Program-made: the position numbers and the translations under genes | The notes under the pieces: model-generated | The model's database searches: none | What the model saw: only the letters and a program-made list of their open reading frames with translations | What the model was told of the DNA's origin: nothing | Assembly: GCF_014647215.1 (NCBI RefSeq) | Contig: NZ_BMOT01000007.1 | Coordinates: forward strand, 1 to 64,000 | Length of the DNA: 64,000 nucleotides | Direction: 5' to 3' | Source of the DNA: Shewanella aestuarii | GTDB taxonomy: Bacteria > Pseudomonadota > Gammaproteobacteria > Enterobacterales > Shewanellaceae | Part shown: one piece after another, positions 45,420 through 55,813 of the stretch | How positions within the stretch are numbered: the stretch's first letter is position 1 | How the letters are laid out: every line of letters starts with the position of its first letter

Positions 45420-46076
45420 GTGTCTGAATCTCAAATCGACTTCCGTCAAACTAAGTTTTTAATCAGTGCCCCAGATATTGCACACTTAGATGAATATCTC
45501 CCTGGCGATGTCGGTGTTGAGATTGCATTTGCTGGTCGCTCTAATGCAGGTAAATCCAGTGCATTAAATGCGTTAACTGAACAAAAAAGTTTAGCCAGAA
45601 CCAGTAAAACCCCAGGTCGAACCCAGCTTATCAATGTTTTTTCATTAGATGCAGACCGTCGACTTGTTGATTTGCCTGGTTATGGTTTTGCTAAAGTACC
45701 ATTAGCGTTAAAAAATAAATGGCAGCTTGCGTTGGGCGAGTATTTGCAAAAACGTGCTTGTTTAAGTGGTGTTGTGGTATTGATGGACATTCGTCATCCG
45801 CTTAAAGATCTAGATATGCAAATGATTGAATGGGCAGTGTTTAGTGAAATCCCCGTGCTAGCTTTATTGACTAAGTCTGACAAGCTTGCACAAAATGTGA
45901 AGATGAAAACAGTCAACGCCGTGCGTAAAGATTTGGCTAAATTCGGCGATTGGGTGCAAGTTGAGCCTTTTTCGTCAACTAAAGGAACAGGTAAGCCAAA
46001 AGTGTTGAGTATTTTAAATAAGTGGTGCCATCCACAATGGCTGCTTGAACAGCAAGCTCAGGATGAACAAGAGTAA
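45420..46076 (+). CDS. engB: ribosome biogenesis GTP-binding protein EngB (YihA/YsxC)
   Basis: 218-residue GTPase needed for 50S ribosomal subunit assembly. G1 is [14 protein letters not shown] (about residues 37-50), G2 region [15 protein letters not shown]3 [11 protein letters not shown]4 LLTKSDKL, G5 SSTKGTG. Length fits the family. The GTG start has CTGGAG upstream. In E. coli the order is polA-spf-yihA-csrC-yihI, reproduced here apart from extra genes. Terminator at 46116. Confidence 0.95.
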   Translation: MSESQIDFRQTKFLISAPDIAHLDEYLPGDVGVEIAFAGRSNAGKSSALNALTEQKSLARTSKTPGRTQLINVFSLDADRRLVDLPGYGFAKVPLALKNKWQLALGEYLQKRACLSGVVVLMDIRHPLKDLDMQMIEWAVFSEIPVLALLTKSDKLAQNVKMKTVNAVRKDLAKFGDWVQVEPFSSTKGTGKPKVLSILNKWCHPQWLLEQQAQDEQE

Positions 46077-46115
46077 CCTTTAGGTTTTATTGACACTCAA
46101 TTTGCATGGTTTTTT

Positions 46116-46147
46116 AAGCGTAATATTATGAAATATTACGCTTTTTT
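46116..46147. terminator. bidirectional terminator after engB
   Basis: Perfect 12-bp arms AAGCGTAATATT / AATATTACGCTT, loop ATGA, then TTTTT on the plus strand; the minus strand also gives a T-run. Confidence 0.9.
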
Positions 46148-46223
46148 ATTGTAGATGATTTATTTTTTCGAAAGTAACAAGCCGTATGTAATTACCGCCT
46201 GCTTTATCTGGTGGCAAATAAGC

Positions 46224-46336
46224 AAAAAAAAACCGATAACCATAAGATTATCGGTATAAAATTCTTTAGCTCTTTTGGGGAGAAGCTAAATTCAACAAGA
46301 CTCAAGCGCCATCAACTCAATTTAATGACTCTCAAT
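46224..46336 (-). ncRNA. candidate novel small RNA between engB and Spot 42
   Basis: A minus-strand transcription unit of about 113 nt with its own promoter (next entry) and terminator: stem ACCGATAA / TTATCGGT (46232-46239 with 46248-46255), then nine U. A second 7-bp stem TTTAGCT / AGCTAAA (46290-46284 with 46271-46265) closes a 12-nt loop UCUCCCCAAAAG, a C-rich loop that could pair with ribosome-binding sites. The longest frame is six codons, so it is probably non-coding. It lies downstream of the Spot 42 terminator in the same direction. Name and function unknown to me. Confidence 0.65.
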
Positions 46337-46342
46337 GAAGGC

Positions 46343-46371
46343 ATCATAGCGCGATTTTATATTAAGTTAAA
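46343..46371 (-). promoter_or_regulatory. sigma70-like promoter of the candidate RNA
   Basis: On the minus strand TTTAAC (46371-46366), a 17-bp spacer, and TATGAT (46348-46343, five of six consensus bases). The expected start is near 46336. Confidence 0.6.
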
Positions 46372-46452
46372 GTATTTACTCTAAAAATTTAGTTCCATTG
46401 TTAAATGGCTTACTATTTGACTCATATCTTCTAAAAATCCCAAAAAAAATCC

Positions 46453-46561
46453 AAAAAAAAGCCCCAGCAATAAATGTTGCTGAGGCGCCGAATTTGGCTA
46501 GTCACTATCGCTAGTGAAAGAAAGGTTTGAAAGATTGAACATCTTAACCTCTGTACCCTAC
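46453..46561 (-). ncRNA. spf: Spot 42 RNA
   Basis: The RNA begins GTAGGGTACAGAGGTTAAGA, almost identical to the E. coli Spot 42 5' end (GTAGGGTACAGAGGTAAGA), continues with UGUUCAAUCUUUCA and UUUCUUUCAC regions like the conserved unpaired target-binding stretches, and ends in the terminator GCCTCAGCAA / TTGCTGGGGC with eight U. It is about 109 nt, the E. coli length, and lies between polA and engB as in E. coli. Spot 42 is an Hfq-dependent repressor of carbon-use genes and is itself repressed by CRP-cAMP in enterobacteria. Target genes in this organism are not known from the window. Confidence 0.95.
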
Positions 46562-46568
46562 GACAAGG

Positions 46569-46597
46569 ATAATACCTCATTAGCCTTAAATTGAAAA
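46569..46597 (-). promoter_or_regulatory. Spot 42 promoter
   Basis: TATTAT (46574-46569) ends seven bases before the RNA start, with a weak -35 (TTTCAA or TTTTCA) 16-17 bases upstream. Confidence 0.65.
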
Positions 46598-46830
46598 ACT
46601 GTTTTTCATAAAAAACGACAATTATGTGATATTAAGCACAAGATGATAGCCAGTTGGGGCAAATGACTTAAGGATATTGAGCCATTAATAATCATTTTAC
46701 GCATTTGAGTACTTTGAATCCCATTCCAAAAGCAATTGAAACGTGTGACACAATAATTGGGCCTTAAATTATTGAGATAAAACTCAGACCAGTAGATGTT
46801 GTTTTTTGTTTTTTGTTGTTTGCCATAATC

Positions 46831-46926
46831 TGCTGATGCTGATGCTGATGCTGATGCTGATGCTGATGCTGATGCTGATGCTGATGCTGATGCTGATGCT
46901 GATGCTGATGCTGATGCTGATGCTGA
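46831..46926. repeat. perfect (TGCTGA)16 hexanucleotide microsatellite
   Basis: Exactly 96 bp, 16 uninterrupted copies of TGCTGA, in the intergenic space between polA and spf. The hexamer keeps reading frame on both strands. On the minus strand it is TCAGCA and would encode alternating Ser-Ala in an open frame 46935-46606 beginning Met-Lys-Pro, but that frame has no clear ribosome site or promoter and is probably not a gene. Copy number is likely variable by slippage. Confidence 0.95.
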
Positions 46927-46949
46927 GGGTTTCATGTGCTGTGATATGA

Positions 46950-46974
46950 AAAAGCAGCCATAAAGGCTGCTTTT
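46950..46974. terminator. bidirectional hairpin downstream of polA
   Basis: Perfect 10-bp arms AAAAGCAGCC / GGCTGCTTTT with loop ATAAA. On the minus strand it would end polA transcription before the microsatellite. Between 46977 and 47205 there is only another 7-bp hairpin (TGCAAAG / CTTTGCA, 47012-47030). Confidence 0.75.
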
Positions 46975-47205
46975 ATCTCAATCTGCTTTGGGTGCAGATC
47001 AAACCATGGGCTGCAAAGCACAACTTTGCAATAAATACTTGAGGATTAACTGTTTCAATATCGCTTATTAATCTTTTGGCCTATTCCTGCTTAGTGAATA
47101 CTTGATAATAGTGGTATTAAACCTTGATAGGGTTAGCTATAGCAAGGCTTGTGCACCAAAGGTTCTTGACTCGAACACAATTCAACCAGCAAAGAGCCGC
47201 AGGCC

Positions 47206-49971
47206 CTAGTGCGCTTGATCCCAATTGTCGCCAATGCCCGCTTCTGCCAGTAAGGGGACATCTATGGTTGCGGCCTCAGCCATGAGCTGACAGATTTTTA
47301 ACTTCATTGCGTCAGCTTTATCAGCATCAACTTCAAACACCAATTCATCATGCACTTGCATGATCATGGCGATCTCACCTTGAGTCTCTTGATTAATCCA
47401 TGTTGCGACAGCGATCATTGCTTTTTTGATGATGTCAGCGGCCGTACCTTGCATCGGAGCGTTAATTGCCGCTCGCTCAGCAGCTTGACGACGCATTGCA
47501 TTACGATCTTTTATTTCGGGCAAATATAAACGGCGACCATATAGCGTTGAAACATAACCTTGTTCGGCAGCATCAGCGCGGGTGTCTTCCATATACTTTA
47601 ATACCCCAGGATAGCGAGCAAAGTAAGTGTCGATATAGGTTTGGGCTTCATTACGTGGAATGTCTAACTGCTTGGCTAAACCAAACGCCGACATGCCATA
47701 AATTAAACCAAAGTTAACGGCTTTAGCACGTCGACGTTGCTCGGTGGTCACTTCTTCAAAGTGAACGCCAAATACTTCTGCTGCCGTTGCTCTGTGAATA
47801 TCCTTTCCCTCAGCAAAAGCCGTTAATAACCCTTTATCCTGTGAAAGGTGTGCCATGATGCGTAATTCAATTTGCGAGTAATCGGCTGCAAGTATTTTTC
47901 GTCCTTCAGGGGCGATAAAGGCCTGGCGAATTCTACGTCCTTCTTCTGTGCGGATTGGAATATTTTGTAAGTTTGGATCACTTGATGATAAACGACCAGT
48001 AGCTGCATTGGCCTGGTGATAGCTGGTATGAACACGTCCGGTTGTTGAGTTCACCATCAAAGGCAGTTTATCGGTATAGGTGCTTTTTAATTTTGCCAAA
48101 CTACGGTGCTGGAGAATGATTTTAGGTAATGGGTAATCTAGCGCCAATTCCACTAACACATCTTCTGCTGTAGAAGGCGCCCCTTTTGGGGTTTTCTTTT
48201 TTACGGGATACTTTAATTTTTCGAAAAATATTGTTTGTAACTGCTTCGGCGATGCAAGATTGAATTTTTCTTCTGCAATCACGTAGGCGTCTTGTTCAAG
48301 CTTATCGAGCTTTTGAGCTAATTCATCACTTTGTTGGCTTAACAACATAGAGTCGATATAAACACCTTGGCGCTCGATATCTGATAACACTTGAATTAAC
48401 GGTAACTCTAGCTCGTTAAATACACTTGCTAGTTGCGTTTCCTTTTCCACTCTTGGCCATAAGTGTTGGTGCAATCTTAGGGTGATATCTGCATCTTCTG
48501 CGGCATACGGCGCGGCTATTTCTACAGGTATTTGGTTAAAGGTAATTTGTTTAGCACCTTTGCCGGCAATGTCTTCAAAGCTGATATTCTTGTGGCCTAA
48601 ATATTTAAGGGCTAAACCATCCATATCATGGCGCGATGCTACCGAGTTAAACACATATGACTCTAGCATTGTGTCGTAACGCACGCCTTGAAGCTTGATG
48701 CCAGCGTTGGCAAGAATGCTGATATCATATTTAAGATTTTGGCCTACCTTTTGCGGTTTTGTACCTTCAAGAATTGGTCGCAGCTTTTCTAGTGCAGCGG
48801 CTTTATCAAGTTGCTGCGGTACGCCAACGTAATCATGGCTTAACGGCAAATAGGCTGCTTTACCAGCTTCGATAGCAAATGAAATCCCAACTAACTCAGC
48901 ATCCATATAATTTAAACTGGTGGTTTCAGTGTCTACCGAGATTAATTCTGCTTGAGATAATGCGTTAATCCATTGGTCAAGTTGTGCATGGGTTAAAATG
49001 GTTTGATAGTCTGTTTCAATCACTTCATTTTTTACGGTTTCTTCATCGGTTTCGATGGTGTCTGAAGTTGAAGAACTGCCTTGTGATTTGTTATCTAAAA
49101 TTTCAGCTAACCAACGCTTGAATTCCATTTCACCGTAACAGCTAATTAATTCATCACGGTTTTGCGGTTTAATATCGAGTTGATGCCAATCCTGTTCAAG
49201 CTCAACATCGGTTTTGATTGTGGCGAGCTCATAAGATAGCTTTAGCATATCGGCATTTTCGATGATCTTGGCTGGCATGGTTTTTGAGCCTCTAAAGCCA
49301 ACGTCAACAACAGAGTGAGGATCGGCAAGTAACTTCTCAACGCTGCCTACGCCAGTTAGCATCGCCAATGCCGTTTTTTCACCCACACCGGGTAAACCTG
49401 GAATGTTATCGGCTTTGTCGCCCATTAGAGCTAAGAAGTCGATAATTAATTCAGGACCGACTCCAAATTTAGTTTTTACCTCTTCGGGACCCATGATTGT
49501 GTCTGTCATGGTATTGATTAGCGTGACATGTTCGTCCACTAACTGGGCCATATCTTTATCACCAGTACTGATTAATGTTGCCCGACCTTCTTTACTGGCT
49601 TGACGAGAAATAGTGCCAATCACATCATCCGCTTCCACACCTTCAATGCTGATTAGTGGTAAACCTAGTGCGCGAATAATGCGGTGCAATGGCTCGATTT
49701 GGCTGCGTAAATCGTCAGGCATCGGTGGACGCTGGGCTTTATATTCGCTGTACATATCATTACGAAATGTTTTGCCCTTGGCATCAAATACCACAGCAAT
49801 ATGAGTGGGCTCATATCGGGTCAGTAAACTGCGCAGCATATTCACTACGCCGTAAACCGCTCCTGTCGCTTCTCCCTTTGAATTGGTTAAGTGGGGAGGC
49901 GCATAGTAAGCGCGATAAAGATAAGATGAACCATCGACCAAAATAAGCGGATTATGAGCAACTGTAGGCAT
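47206..49971 (-). CDS. polA: DNA polymerase I
   Basis: 921 residues with all three domains: 5'-3' exonuclease (1-290, [39 protein letters not shown]), proofreading 3'-5' exonuclease (about 330-520, [18 protein letters not shown] intact) and polymerase (motif [18 protein letters not shown], motif [21 protein letters not shown], motif [12 protein letters not shown]). It fills gaps in repair and removes Okazaki primers. The start at 49971 (MPTVAHNP) is chosen over a 44-residue longer frame that is unlike homologues. Confidence 0.97.
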   Translation of the reverse strand: MPTVAHNPLILVDGSSYLYRAYYAPPHLTNSKGEATGAVYGVVNMLRSLLTRYEPTHIAVVFDAKGKTFRNDMYSEYKAQRPPMPDDLRSQIEPLHRIIRALGLPLISIEGVEADDVIGTISRQASKEGRATLISTGDKDMAQLVDEHVTLINTMTDTIMGPEEVKTKFGVGPELIIDFLALMGDKADNIPGLPGVGEKTALAMLTGVGSVEKLLADPHSVVDVGFRGSKTMPAKIIENADMLKLSYELATIKTDVELEQDWHQLDIKPQNRDELISCYGEMEFKRWLAEILDNKSQGSSSTSDTIETDEETVKNEVIETDYQTILTHAQLDQWINALSQAELISVDTETTSLNYMDAELVGISFAIEAGKAAYLPLSHDYVGVPQQLDKAAALEKLRPILEGTKPQKVGQNLKYDISILANAGIKLQGVRYDTMLESYVFNSVASRHDMDGLALKYLGHKNISFEDIAGKGAKQITFNQIPVEIAAPYAAEDADITLRLHQHLWPRVEKETQLASVFNELELPLIQVLSDIERQGVYIDSMLLSQQSDELAQKLDKLEQDAYVIAEEKFNLASPKQLQTIFFEKLKYPVKKKTPKGAPSTAEDVLVELALDYPLPKIILQHRSLAKLKSTYTDKLPLMVNSTTGRVHTSYHQANAATGRLSSSDPNLQNIPIRTEEGRRIRQAFIAPEGRKILAADYSQIELRIMAHLSQDKGLLTAFAEGKDIHRATAAEVFGVHFEEVTTEQRRRAKAVNFGLIYGMSAFGLAKQLDIPRNEAQTYIDTYFARYPGVLKYMEDTRADAAEQGYVSTLYGRRLYLPEIKDRNAMRRQAAERAAINAPMQGTAADIIKKAMIAVATWINQETQGEIAMIMQVHDELVFEVDADKADAMKLKICQLMAEAATIDVPLLAEAGIGDNWDQAH

Positions 49972-50494
49972 AATATGAGTTCGTTTCTGCTGTGTTGAAA
50001 AGAATATACTGGATGTGAATATAGCACGAAATAGGCTGAGAATGTTTGAACGTTGTGAGTAACTTATCGCAAGCTTAGCGGCTTTAAAAAATTCCCAATA
50101 CAAATAGTCACAGCCTGTGGATAAGTCTGTGAGTCATTTTATTCAAATAACAGGATAGTTTTAAATACGACTAGAATTGAAAAACTTAACTTGTTGATTT
50201 ATAGGTTGTATTTTAATTTTTGTGAGCAAGATATAAGTTTGATAAATTACTCATATTATGTGGACTTTTTTATTTAACTGAGTTAGTCCCTTTAACGGCT
50301 AGCCGTTCAGTCAAGATATTTTTGAAGTTTTTATCGCTATCAGATACATTCATTTGGCAGTTACAATTATCTTGAAACTTCGCACTGTATTTTTTTCAGT
50401 TAGCTAAGTTAGCACGTTTTTTAATCAGATCAAGTGTTTTGTTGAGTATTTGTTATAAAATACTTTAATCAATTTTAAATGGAAGAAACTGACT
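49972..50494. other. intergenic region between divergent polA and elbB
   Basis: No gene seen. It must hold both promoters; TTGTTGAGTATTTGTTATAAAAT at about 50437-50459 gives a plausible sigma70 -10 (TATAAA) for elbB. Otherwise AT-rich without clear repeats. Confidence 0.5.
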
Positions 50495-51148
50495 ATGAAA
50501 AGCATCGCAGTATTACTGAGCGGTTGTGGGGTATTTGATGGTACTGAAGTGCATGAAGCCGTTTTAACCCTACTGGCTTTAGCGCGCGCAGGTGTTAAAT
50601 ATCAGTGCTTCGCCCCTAACATTGAACAAATGCATGTGGTTAATCATTTAACGGGTGAGGTGGCTAACGATGAAAAACGAAACGTCTTAGTTGAGTCCGC
50701 TAGAATTGCCCGTGGTGAAGTGTTAAATGCCGTCAGTTTAGACATTACCCAGTTTGATGCCTTGATTGTGCCTGGGGGGTTTGGGGCCGCGAAAAATTTA
50801 TCAAACTTTGCTACCAATGGCAGTGACTGTAGTATTTCGCCGATTGTTGAAACCTTTTTACGTGAATTTGCGCTGGCAAATAAACCTGTTGGCTATATGT
50901 GTATTGCGCCAATGATGTTACCGCTTATTTATCCAAATGCTAAAGGCACTATAGGTACGGACAGCGAGACAGGCCATATATTCAATGAGATGGGCGGTAA
51001 GCACTTTAGTGCCAGTGTTGTCGATATTGTGGTAGATGAGAACAACAAAGTGGTTACCACTCCAGCTTATATGTTGGCAAATAATATTGCCGAGGCTAAT
51101 GAAGGTATTGAAAAGCTGGTTAATAAAGTGATTGAGATGATTGATTAA
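50495..51148 (+). CDS. elbB: glyoxalase-like protein ElbB
   Basis: 217 residues of the DJ-1/PfpI superfamily, ElbB subgroup: VLLSGCGVFDGTEVHEAVLT at the start, IVPGGFGAAKNLSNFA in the middle, and the nucleophile-elbow cysteine in PVGYMCIAPMM. E. coli ElbB has weak glyoxalase activity and was linked to isoprenoid synthesis; its real role is unsettled. GGAAGAAACTG precedes the ATG. Monocistronic with terminator at 51183. Confidence 0.93.
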   Translation: MKSIAVLLSGCGVFDGTEVHEAVLTLLALARAGVKYQCFAPNIEQMHVVNHLTGEVANDEKRNVLVESARIARGEVLNAVSLDITQFDALIVPGGFGAAKNLSNFATNGSDCSISPIVETFLREFALANKPVGYMCIAPMMLPLIYPNAKGTIGTDSETGHIFNEMGGKHFSASVVDIVVDENNKVVTTPAYMLANNIAEANEGIEKLVNKVIEMID

Positions 51149-51182
51149 CCTAAAACGAACCCGTTTAATAAGCTTAAAAATG

Positions 51183-51208
51183 AAAAAACTACCTAAAGGT
51201 GGTTTTTT
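51183..51208. terminator. terminator between elbB and glpG
   Basis: AAAAAACTACC / GGTGGTTTTTT with loop TAAA (one G-U pair); usable on both strands, as the genes converge. Confidence 0.85.
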
Positions 51209-51222
51209 CACCAAGGCGTTTT

Positions 51223-52065
51223 TTAAGTTGGGGATGGTTTGCGGCTATCAAATAAAGCTTGAGCTAAACCTACCAGTAAACCACCAACATGTGCTCCATT
51301 CGCAATCGGCATTCCGAGCAAATCAGTGAACCCAAGAACTAACCACACCATCATAAAGCCCATATAAGATGGTGGTAAACCAATGCCACACTTGGGGTTG
51401 CGCACTCCCATTAGCCAGGTGTACCCAACAACGGCATAAACAACGCCAGACAGGCCACCAAAATTAGGACCAGTTATCAAAAATTGTACGATATTGGGCA
51501 ATGTTCCCGCCATCAAGAGTAAAAACAGTAATGGTCGCGAGCCTAAACGGGTTTCAATTTTTCCACCTAAATACCACCACCACAGCAAATTAAATATAAT
51601 ATGCATGGCAGAAAAGTGCATTAATGAGGGAGTAAATACGCGCCAAACGTCACAGACATTACTACTTGGCACCGCACCAGCAAAAGATAACGCGCTAAAA
51701 AGGGTATTAGCCATGCCTAAATTCATTAAGGCGTACACAAGGACACAGATAAAAAAGGTGACTAATGTTAACGGGCCCGCAGCGGTAATAAATTGCTGAA
51801 CGAGTCCTAGAGTGCCCGAGCCATAATCAAATTTTGTCTGTGTATTACCATTATCCCACGAGGCTTGAAGATACTTTTCATCGTGAGGATGCTGCACAAA
51901 TTGAGCGAATTCATTACGGGCTTTAGCTTCATGCTGTGGCTCAACTAACATAATGGCCACACCATGAGGGTGAGGCTCAATATAACTCTCAATACCTAAT
52001 CCTGTTAGGTAATCCACAAAAGCTTGTGCGGTGCGAGCATATGGTAGCAGGCCAATTTCTATCAT
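51223..52065 (-). CDS. glpG: rhomboid intramembrane protease GlpG
   Basis: 280-residue inner-membrane serine protease. A cytosolic N-terminal domain (about 1-95) precedes six transmembrane helices. Catalytic serine lies in [14 protein letters not shown] (GLSG motif) and histidine in [12 protein letters not shown]; the HxxxN oxyanion element is HIIFNLLWW. The ATG at 52065 overlaps the glpE stop in ATGA, so the two are coupled; starting at 52083 would be inside glpE. In E. coli, glpE and glpG share an operon with glpR, absent here. Confidence 0.92.
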   Translation of the reverse strand: MIEIGLLPYARTAQAFVDYLTGLGIESYIEPHPHGVAIMLVEPQHEAKARNEFAQFVQHPHDEKYLQASWDNGNTQTKFDYGSGTLGLVQQFITAAGPLTLVTFFICVLVYALMNLGMANTLFSALSFAGAVPSSNVCDVWRVFTPSLMHFSAMHIIFNLLWWWYLGGKIETRLGSRPLLFLLLMAGTLPNIVQFLITGPNFGGLSGVVYAVVGYTWLMGVRNPKCGIGLPPSYMGFMMVWLVLGFTDLLGMPIANGAHVGGLLVGLAQALFDSRKPSPT

Positions 52066-52370
52066 GCGTGAGCAAGGCTCCATGCCGAAAAACCGCCGTC
52101 TAGACTGTAAACATCGTCAAATCCTTGTTCGATAAGATAGTTTGCGGCGCCTTGGCTGCTCACACCGTGGTAGCACACTACAACGAGTGGTTTATCCATG
52201 TCGGCAGCAGCGATAAACTGGGCGATATTTTCATTGGTTAAATTGGTTGAACCTTGAATGTGTGCAGTGCTAAACGAGGCGCCATCACGGATATCAACTA
52301 TCTGTACATCATTTGAATCTGTAGTCATATGGATAAGTTCGTTGATAGATAAATGCTTGAAAGTTGACAT
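52062..52370 (-). CDS. glpE: thiosulfate sulfurtransferase GlpE
   Basis: 102-residue single-domain rhodanese moving sulfane sulfur from thiosulfate to cyanide or to a thiol acceptor. The active-site loop is [15 protein letters not shown], the form with Cys then YHGxSS typical of GlpE. It starts with [26 protein letters not shown]. Coupled by four-base overlap to glpG. The 108 bp upstream contain the tdh terminator. Confidence 0.92.
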   Translation of the reverse strand: MSTFKHLSINELIHMTTDSNDVQIVDIRDGASFSTAHIQGSTNLTNENIAQFIAAADMDKPLVVVCYHGVSSQGAANYLIEQGFDDVYSLDGGFSAWSLAHA

Positions 52371-52420
52371 ATGGCACCTTAAAGAAATAGAGAATAGGTA
52401 AAGAGTTAGGCTGATTATGT

Positions 52421-52452
52421 AATAAGGGGTTGTATTGATACAACCCCTTATT
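52421..52452 (-). terminator. terminator after tdh
   Basis: Perfect 15-bp arms AATAAGGGGTTGTAT / ATACAACCCCTTATT with a two-base centre; one of the strongest inverted repeats in the window. Confidence 0.8.
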
Positions 52453-52478
52453 GGTATGGTTATTAGCTTAGGTGTTGC

Positions 52479-53504
52479 TTAGTCCCAATTTAAAATAACT
52501 TTACCTGATTGGCCTGAGAGCATGGCATCAAAACCTTGTTGGAAGTCATCGACACTGAAGTGGTGAGTGATGATTGGTGATAAGTCCAATCCTGACTGAA
52601 TTAAGCTGGCCATTTTGTACCAGGTTTCAAACATCTCACGGCCATAAATACCTTTGATGATTAATCCTTTGAAAATGACTTTGCTCCAATCGATAGCCAT
52701 ATCTCCACCTGGAATACCTAGCATGGCAATTTTACCGCCGTGATTCATGGTATCTAGCATAGAGTGGAATGCAGATGGCACGCCTGACATTTCTAATCCG
52801 ACATCAAAACCTTCGGTCATGCCTAACTCTTTCATGACATCTTTTAAATTTTCTTTGGCAACGTTTACAGCACGAGATACGCCCATTTTGCGAGCCAAAT
52901 CTAAACGGTATTCGTTAACGTCGGTAATCACTACATGGCGAGCACCCACATGTTTACATACAGCCGCTGCCATAATGCCGATTGGACCAGCGCCTGTAAT
53001 TAATACATCTTCACCAACTAAATCAAATGATAATGCGGTATGCACTGCGTTACCAAAGGGATCAAAAATAGCGGCTAATTCATCAGGGATGTCAGCAGGA
53101 ATTTTAAACGCATTAAATGCCGGCAGTACTAGATATTCTGCGAATGCACCATCACGGTTTACACCCACGCCAGATGTGTTACGGCATAAATGGGTGCGAC
53201 CGCCGCGACAATTACGGCAGTAACCACAGGTAATATGCCCTTCGCCAGAAACGCGATCACCAATGCTAAAACCACGCACTTCTTGTCCAATACCGACAAC
53301 TTCACCAACGTATTCATGTCCTGCAATCATAGGAACAGGAATGGTTTTTTGTGCCCATTCATCCCAGTTGTAGATATGTACGTCAGTGCCACAAATTGCC
53401 GTTTTACGAATTTTGATTAATAAATCGTTGTGACCCACTTCCGGTTTTGGTGCATCCACCATCCAGATGCCTTCTTCAGGCTTTAACTTACTTAATGCTT
53501 TCAT
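52479..53504 (-). CDS. tdh: L-threonine 3-dehydrogenase
   Basis: 341-residue zinc alcohol dehydrogenase family enzyme oxidising threonine to 2-amino-3-ketobutyrate. Catalytic zinc and active site in [18 protein letters not shown] and [10 protein letters not shown]; structural zinc in [18 protein letters not shown] motif [14 protein letters not shown]; and [14 protein letters not shown], typical for Tdh. It follows kbl by 45 bp on the same strand, and together they convert threonine to glycine and acetyl-CoA. Confidence 0.97.
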   Translation of the reverse strand: MKALSKLKPEEGIWMVDAPKPEVGHNDLLIKIRKTAICGTDVHIYNWDEWAQKTIPVPMIAGHEYVGEVVGIGQEVRGFSIGDRVSGEGHITCGYCRNCRGGRTHLCRNTSGVGVNRDGAFAEYLVLPAFNAFKIPADIPDELAAIFDPFGNAVHTALSFDLVGEDVLITGAGPIGIMAAAVCKHVGARHVVITDVNEYRLDLARKMGVSRAVNVAKENLKDVMKELGMTEGFDVGLEMSGVPSAFHSMLDTMNHGGKIAMLGIPGGDMAIDWSKVIFKGLIIKGIYGREMFETWYKMASLIQSGLDLSPIITHHFSVDDFQQGFDAMLSGQSGKVILNWD

Positions 53505-53549
53505 CTTAATAACCTATTGTTCCCGAACCTAGGTTTACTTGATCTGAGA

Positions 53550-54743
53550 TCAAATAATACCCATTTCTTTACCTATGCGGGTAAAGGCACCGATAGCATG
53601 ATCGAGTTGTTCACGGGTATGTGCCGCTGACATTTGCGTACGAATACGCGCTTGTCCTTTAGGTACTACCGGGAATGAGAAACCAATCACGTAAATATTT
53701 TCTGCTAATAACTTGTTGGCAAAATCACTGGCAAGCTTCGCATCACCAAGCATTACCGGAATAATTGCGTGATCAGCACCACCTAATGTAAACCCTGCTT
53801 CGGTCATTTTTTCACGGAAGTATCGGCTATTTTCCCATACGGCTTCGCGAAGAGCCTGGCCTGTTTTAAGCATTTCAAGAACACGAATCGACGCGCTAAC
53901 AATTGAAGGAGCTAATGAGTTTGAAAATAAATAAGGACGTGAACGCTGACGTAACCATTCAACCACTTCTTTTTTCGCTGCAGTAAATCCACCGGATGCG
54001 CCACCTAATGCTTTGCCTAAGGTACCTGTGATAATGTCTACTCTATCCATCACTTCGCAATATTCGTGGGTACCACGGCCATTTTGACCAATAAAACCGA
54101 CAGCATGTGAATCATCAACCATCACCAAAGCACCGTATTTATCGGCTAAATCACATACGCCTTTAAGGTTGGCAATGACACCATCCATAGAGAAAACGCC
54201 ATCGGTAGCAATCAAAATATTGCGTGCACCTGCGTCTTTAGCGGCTTGTAACTGAACTTCTAAATCGGCCATGTCGTTATTAGCATAACGGAAGCGTTTA
54301 GCTTTACATAAACGCACCCCATCAATAATTGAGGCATGGTTTAGCGCGTCAGAAACGATCGCGTCTTCAGCATCTAATAACGTTTCGAATAAACCCGCGT
54401 TGGCATCAAAACAAGAAGAATACAAAATAGTATCTTCCATGCCTAAAAACTCGCTAAGACTTGCTTCGAGTTGTTTATGAATATCTTGAGTACCACAGAT
54501 AAAACGCACTGAGGCCATACCAAAACCATGGCTATTTAAGCCTTCTTGTGCAGCCATAATTAACTCAGGGTGGTTAGCTAGCCCAAGATAGTTGTTGGCG
54601 CAAAAGTTGATAACTTTAGCGTGGTTAACTTCAATGGCAGTTTGTTGCGCAGAGGCAATAATACGTTCACTTTTATATAAACCGTCTGCTTTAACGTCGA
54701 CGATTTGTTGATTGATGCGGTCGTAGAAAGAGGTTGAGGCCAC
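53550..54743 (-). CDS. kbl: glycine C-acetyltransferase (2-amino-3-ketobutyrate CoA ligase)
   Basis: 397-residue PLP enzyme of the alpha-oxoamine synthase family, cleaving 2-amino-3-ketobutyrate with CoA to glycine and acetyl-CoA. [16 protein letters not shown] near residue 48, [29 protein letters not shown] and the PLP lysine in [15 protein letters not shown] are present. First gene of the kbl-tdh operon. A short intergenic region of 280 bp to the next gene holds an inverted repeat (AACCCGC / GCGGGTT near 54970-54994). Confidence 0.97.
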   Translation of the reverse strand: MASTSFYDRINQQIVDVKADGLYKSERIIASAQQTAIEVNHAKVINFCANNYLGLANHPELIMAAQEGLNSHGFGMASVRFICGTQDIHKQLEASLSEFLGMEDTILYSSCFDANAGLFETLLDAEDAIVSDALNHASIIDGVRLCKAKRFRYANNDMADLEVQLQAAKDAGARNILIATDGVFSMDGVIANLKGVCDLADKYGALVMVDDSHAVGFIGQNGRGTHEYCEVMDRVDIITGTLGKALGGASGGFTAAKKEVVEWLRQRSRPYLFSNSLAPSIVSASIRVLEMLKTGQALREAVWENSRYFREKMTEAGFTLGGADHAIIPVMLGDAKLASDFANKLLAENIYVIGFSFPVVPKGQARIRTQMSAAHTREQLDHAIGAFTRIGKEMGII

Positions 54744-55023
54744 CTGTTTTCTCCTAGATATTGGTTATTATGCTAATCCAATCCGCACAGTAACAGTTAT
54801 CTACGCGGGGACTGGTAGTTGGAGTTGATGGCATTCTAACCTGTATTTTTGTTGTCCCACAGTGTTTTTTATAGTCACAAATGCAACATGAACAAGATTA
54901 GGGCAATCGACGCTTTCAAGTTAGAAAATCTAATGAGTATTATGAAATAATTGTGAACAATAACACCATTAACCCGCTTACAAGTGTAGCGGGTTAGCGT
55001 AAAAAAGGTGAGTGAGTATTTAT

Positions 55024-55680
55024 TTATGCAGCGACGTTGCGTTCCTGGCTCGCCATATTCCGATAGTGTTGCTCTAATCGCTCAAAAGTAGCAATTGACG
55101 ATGGCGTTGAATACGCTTTAAAAATCATCATTACGCGCAACAAACCGTCGTAAAGAGTGGCTTTGGTAATAGTGCTGATGCTGGTTTGAGTTAACTGATA
55201 ACTGATCCAAAAACTGACCATCATTTTAATTGTGTCAGCTAAGTCGACTATGCGTGCATCATCAACCTCTAAAATACCGTCTTTTTTCAGCTTGCGTAAC
55301 ACATCACTAGACCGATTTAAGACTTGTTGTTGCGCATGAAGGTAGCGCTTTTTAAGGGCTTCATCTCGGCTAAGAATATCGGCTAAATTGGCGTACATAA
55401 AGCGGAACTGCCATAAGGTGTAAAACATGGCATCGAAGTAGCCAATCAGTAGGTCGACGTTAATAGGCACATCATCATAGGGCTTAAATCCAGACTCTAA
55501 ATGACTTTCATATAAGCTAAATATGGAGTTAATAATGTCTTCTTTATTGCGAAAGTGATAATACAAGTTACCCGGGCTGATACCTAAGTGAGCTGCAATA
55601 TGATTGGTTGTGGTGGCTCGTTCGCCATGTTCATTAAACAGCTCAAGGCTTGCAAAAACAATTTTATCGCGGGTTTTCAT
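55024..55680 (-). CDS. TetR-family transcriptional regulator
   Basis: About 218 residues. The N terminus is a TetR helix-turn-helix (KIVFASLELFNEHGERATTT, then HLGISPGNLYYHFRNKEDII), followed by an effector-binding helical domain with no recognised ligand. ATG at 55680 has GGA seven bases upstream, preferred to 55707. It is divergent from waaA by 133 bp, so its autoregulated site could lie in that gap, but no clear palindrome is visible. Related proteins in Shewanella sit beside waaA. Confidence 0.88.
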   Translation of the reverse strand: MKTRDKIVFASLELFNEHGERATTTNHIAAHLGISPGNLYYHFRNKEDIINSIFSLYESHLESGFKPYDDVPINVDLLIGYFDAMFYTLWQFRFMYANLADILSRDEALKKRYLHAQQQVLNRSSDVLRKLKKDGILEVDDARIVDLADTIKMMVSFWISYQLTQTSISTITKATLYDGLLRVMMIFKAYSTPSSIATFERLEQHYRNMASQERNVAA

Positions 55681-55813
55681 GCGGTTTCCAAATTCAACAA
55701 AAGTCATTTACGCGTTCAGCGACATGATAATCGAGCGTCCATATCCCTATGAATTATGATTATGTTAACATTGTGTTTATCTGACAAGTAAAAATCTCAA
55801 AAGTAGTCAATTA

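Noticed and set aside
46223-46256. Hairpin as a second terminator of engB
   Set aside because: The T-run lies only on the minus strand side and engB already has a perfect terminator at 46116.
46606-46935. Open frame Met-Lys-Pro-(Ser-Ala)16 on the minus strand
   Set aside because: It exists because the hexamer has no stop; it begins after a terminator-like hairpin, lacks a clear ribosome site, and its second half covers the Spot 42 upstream region.
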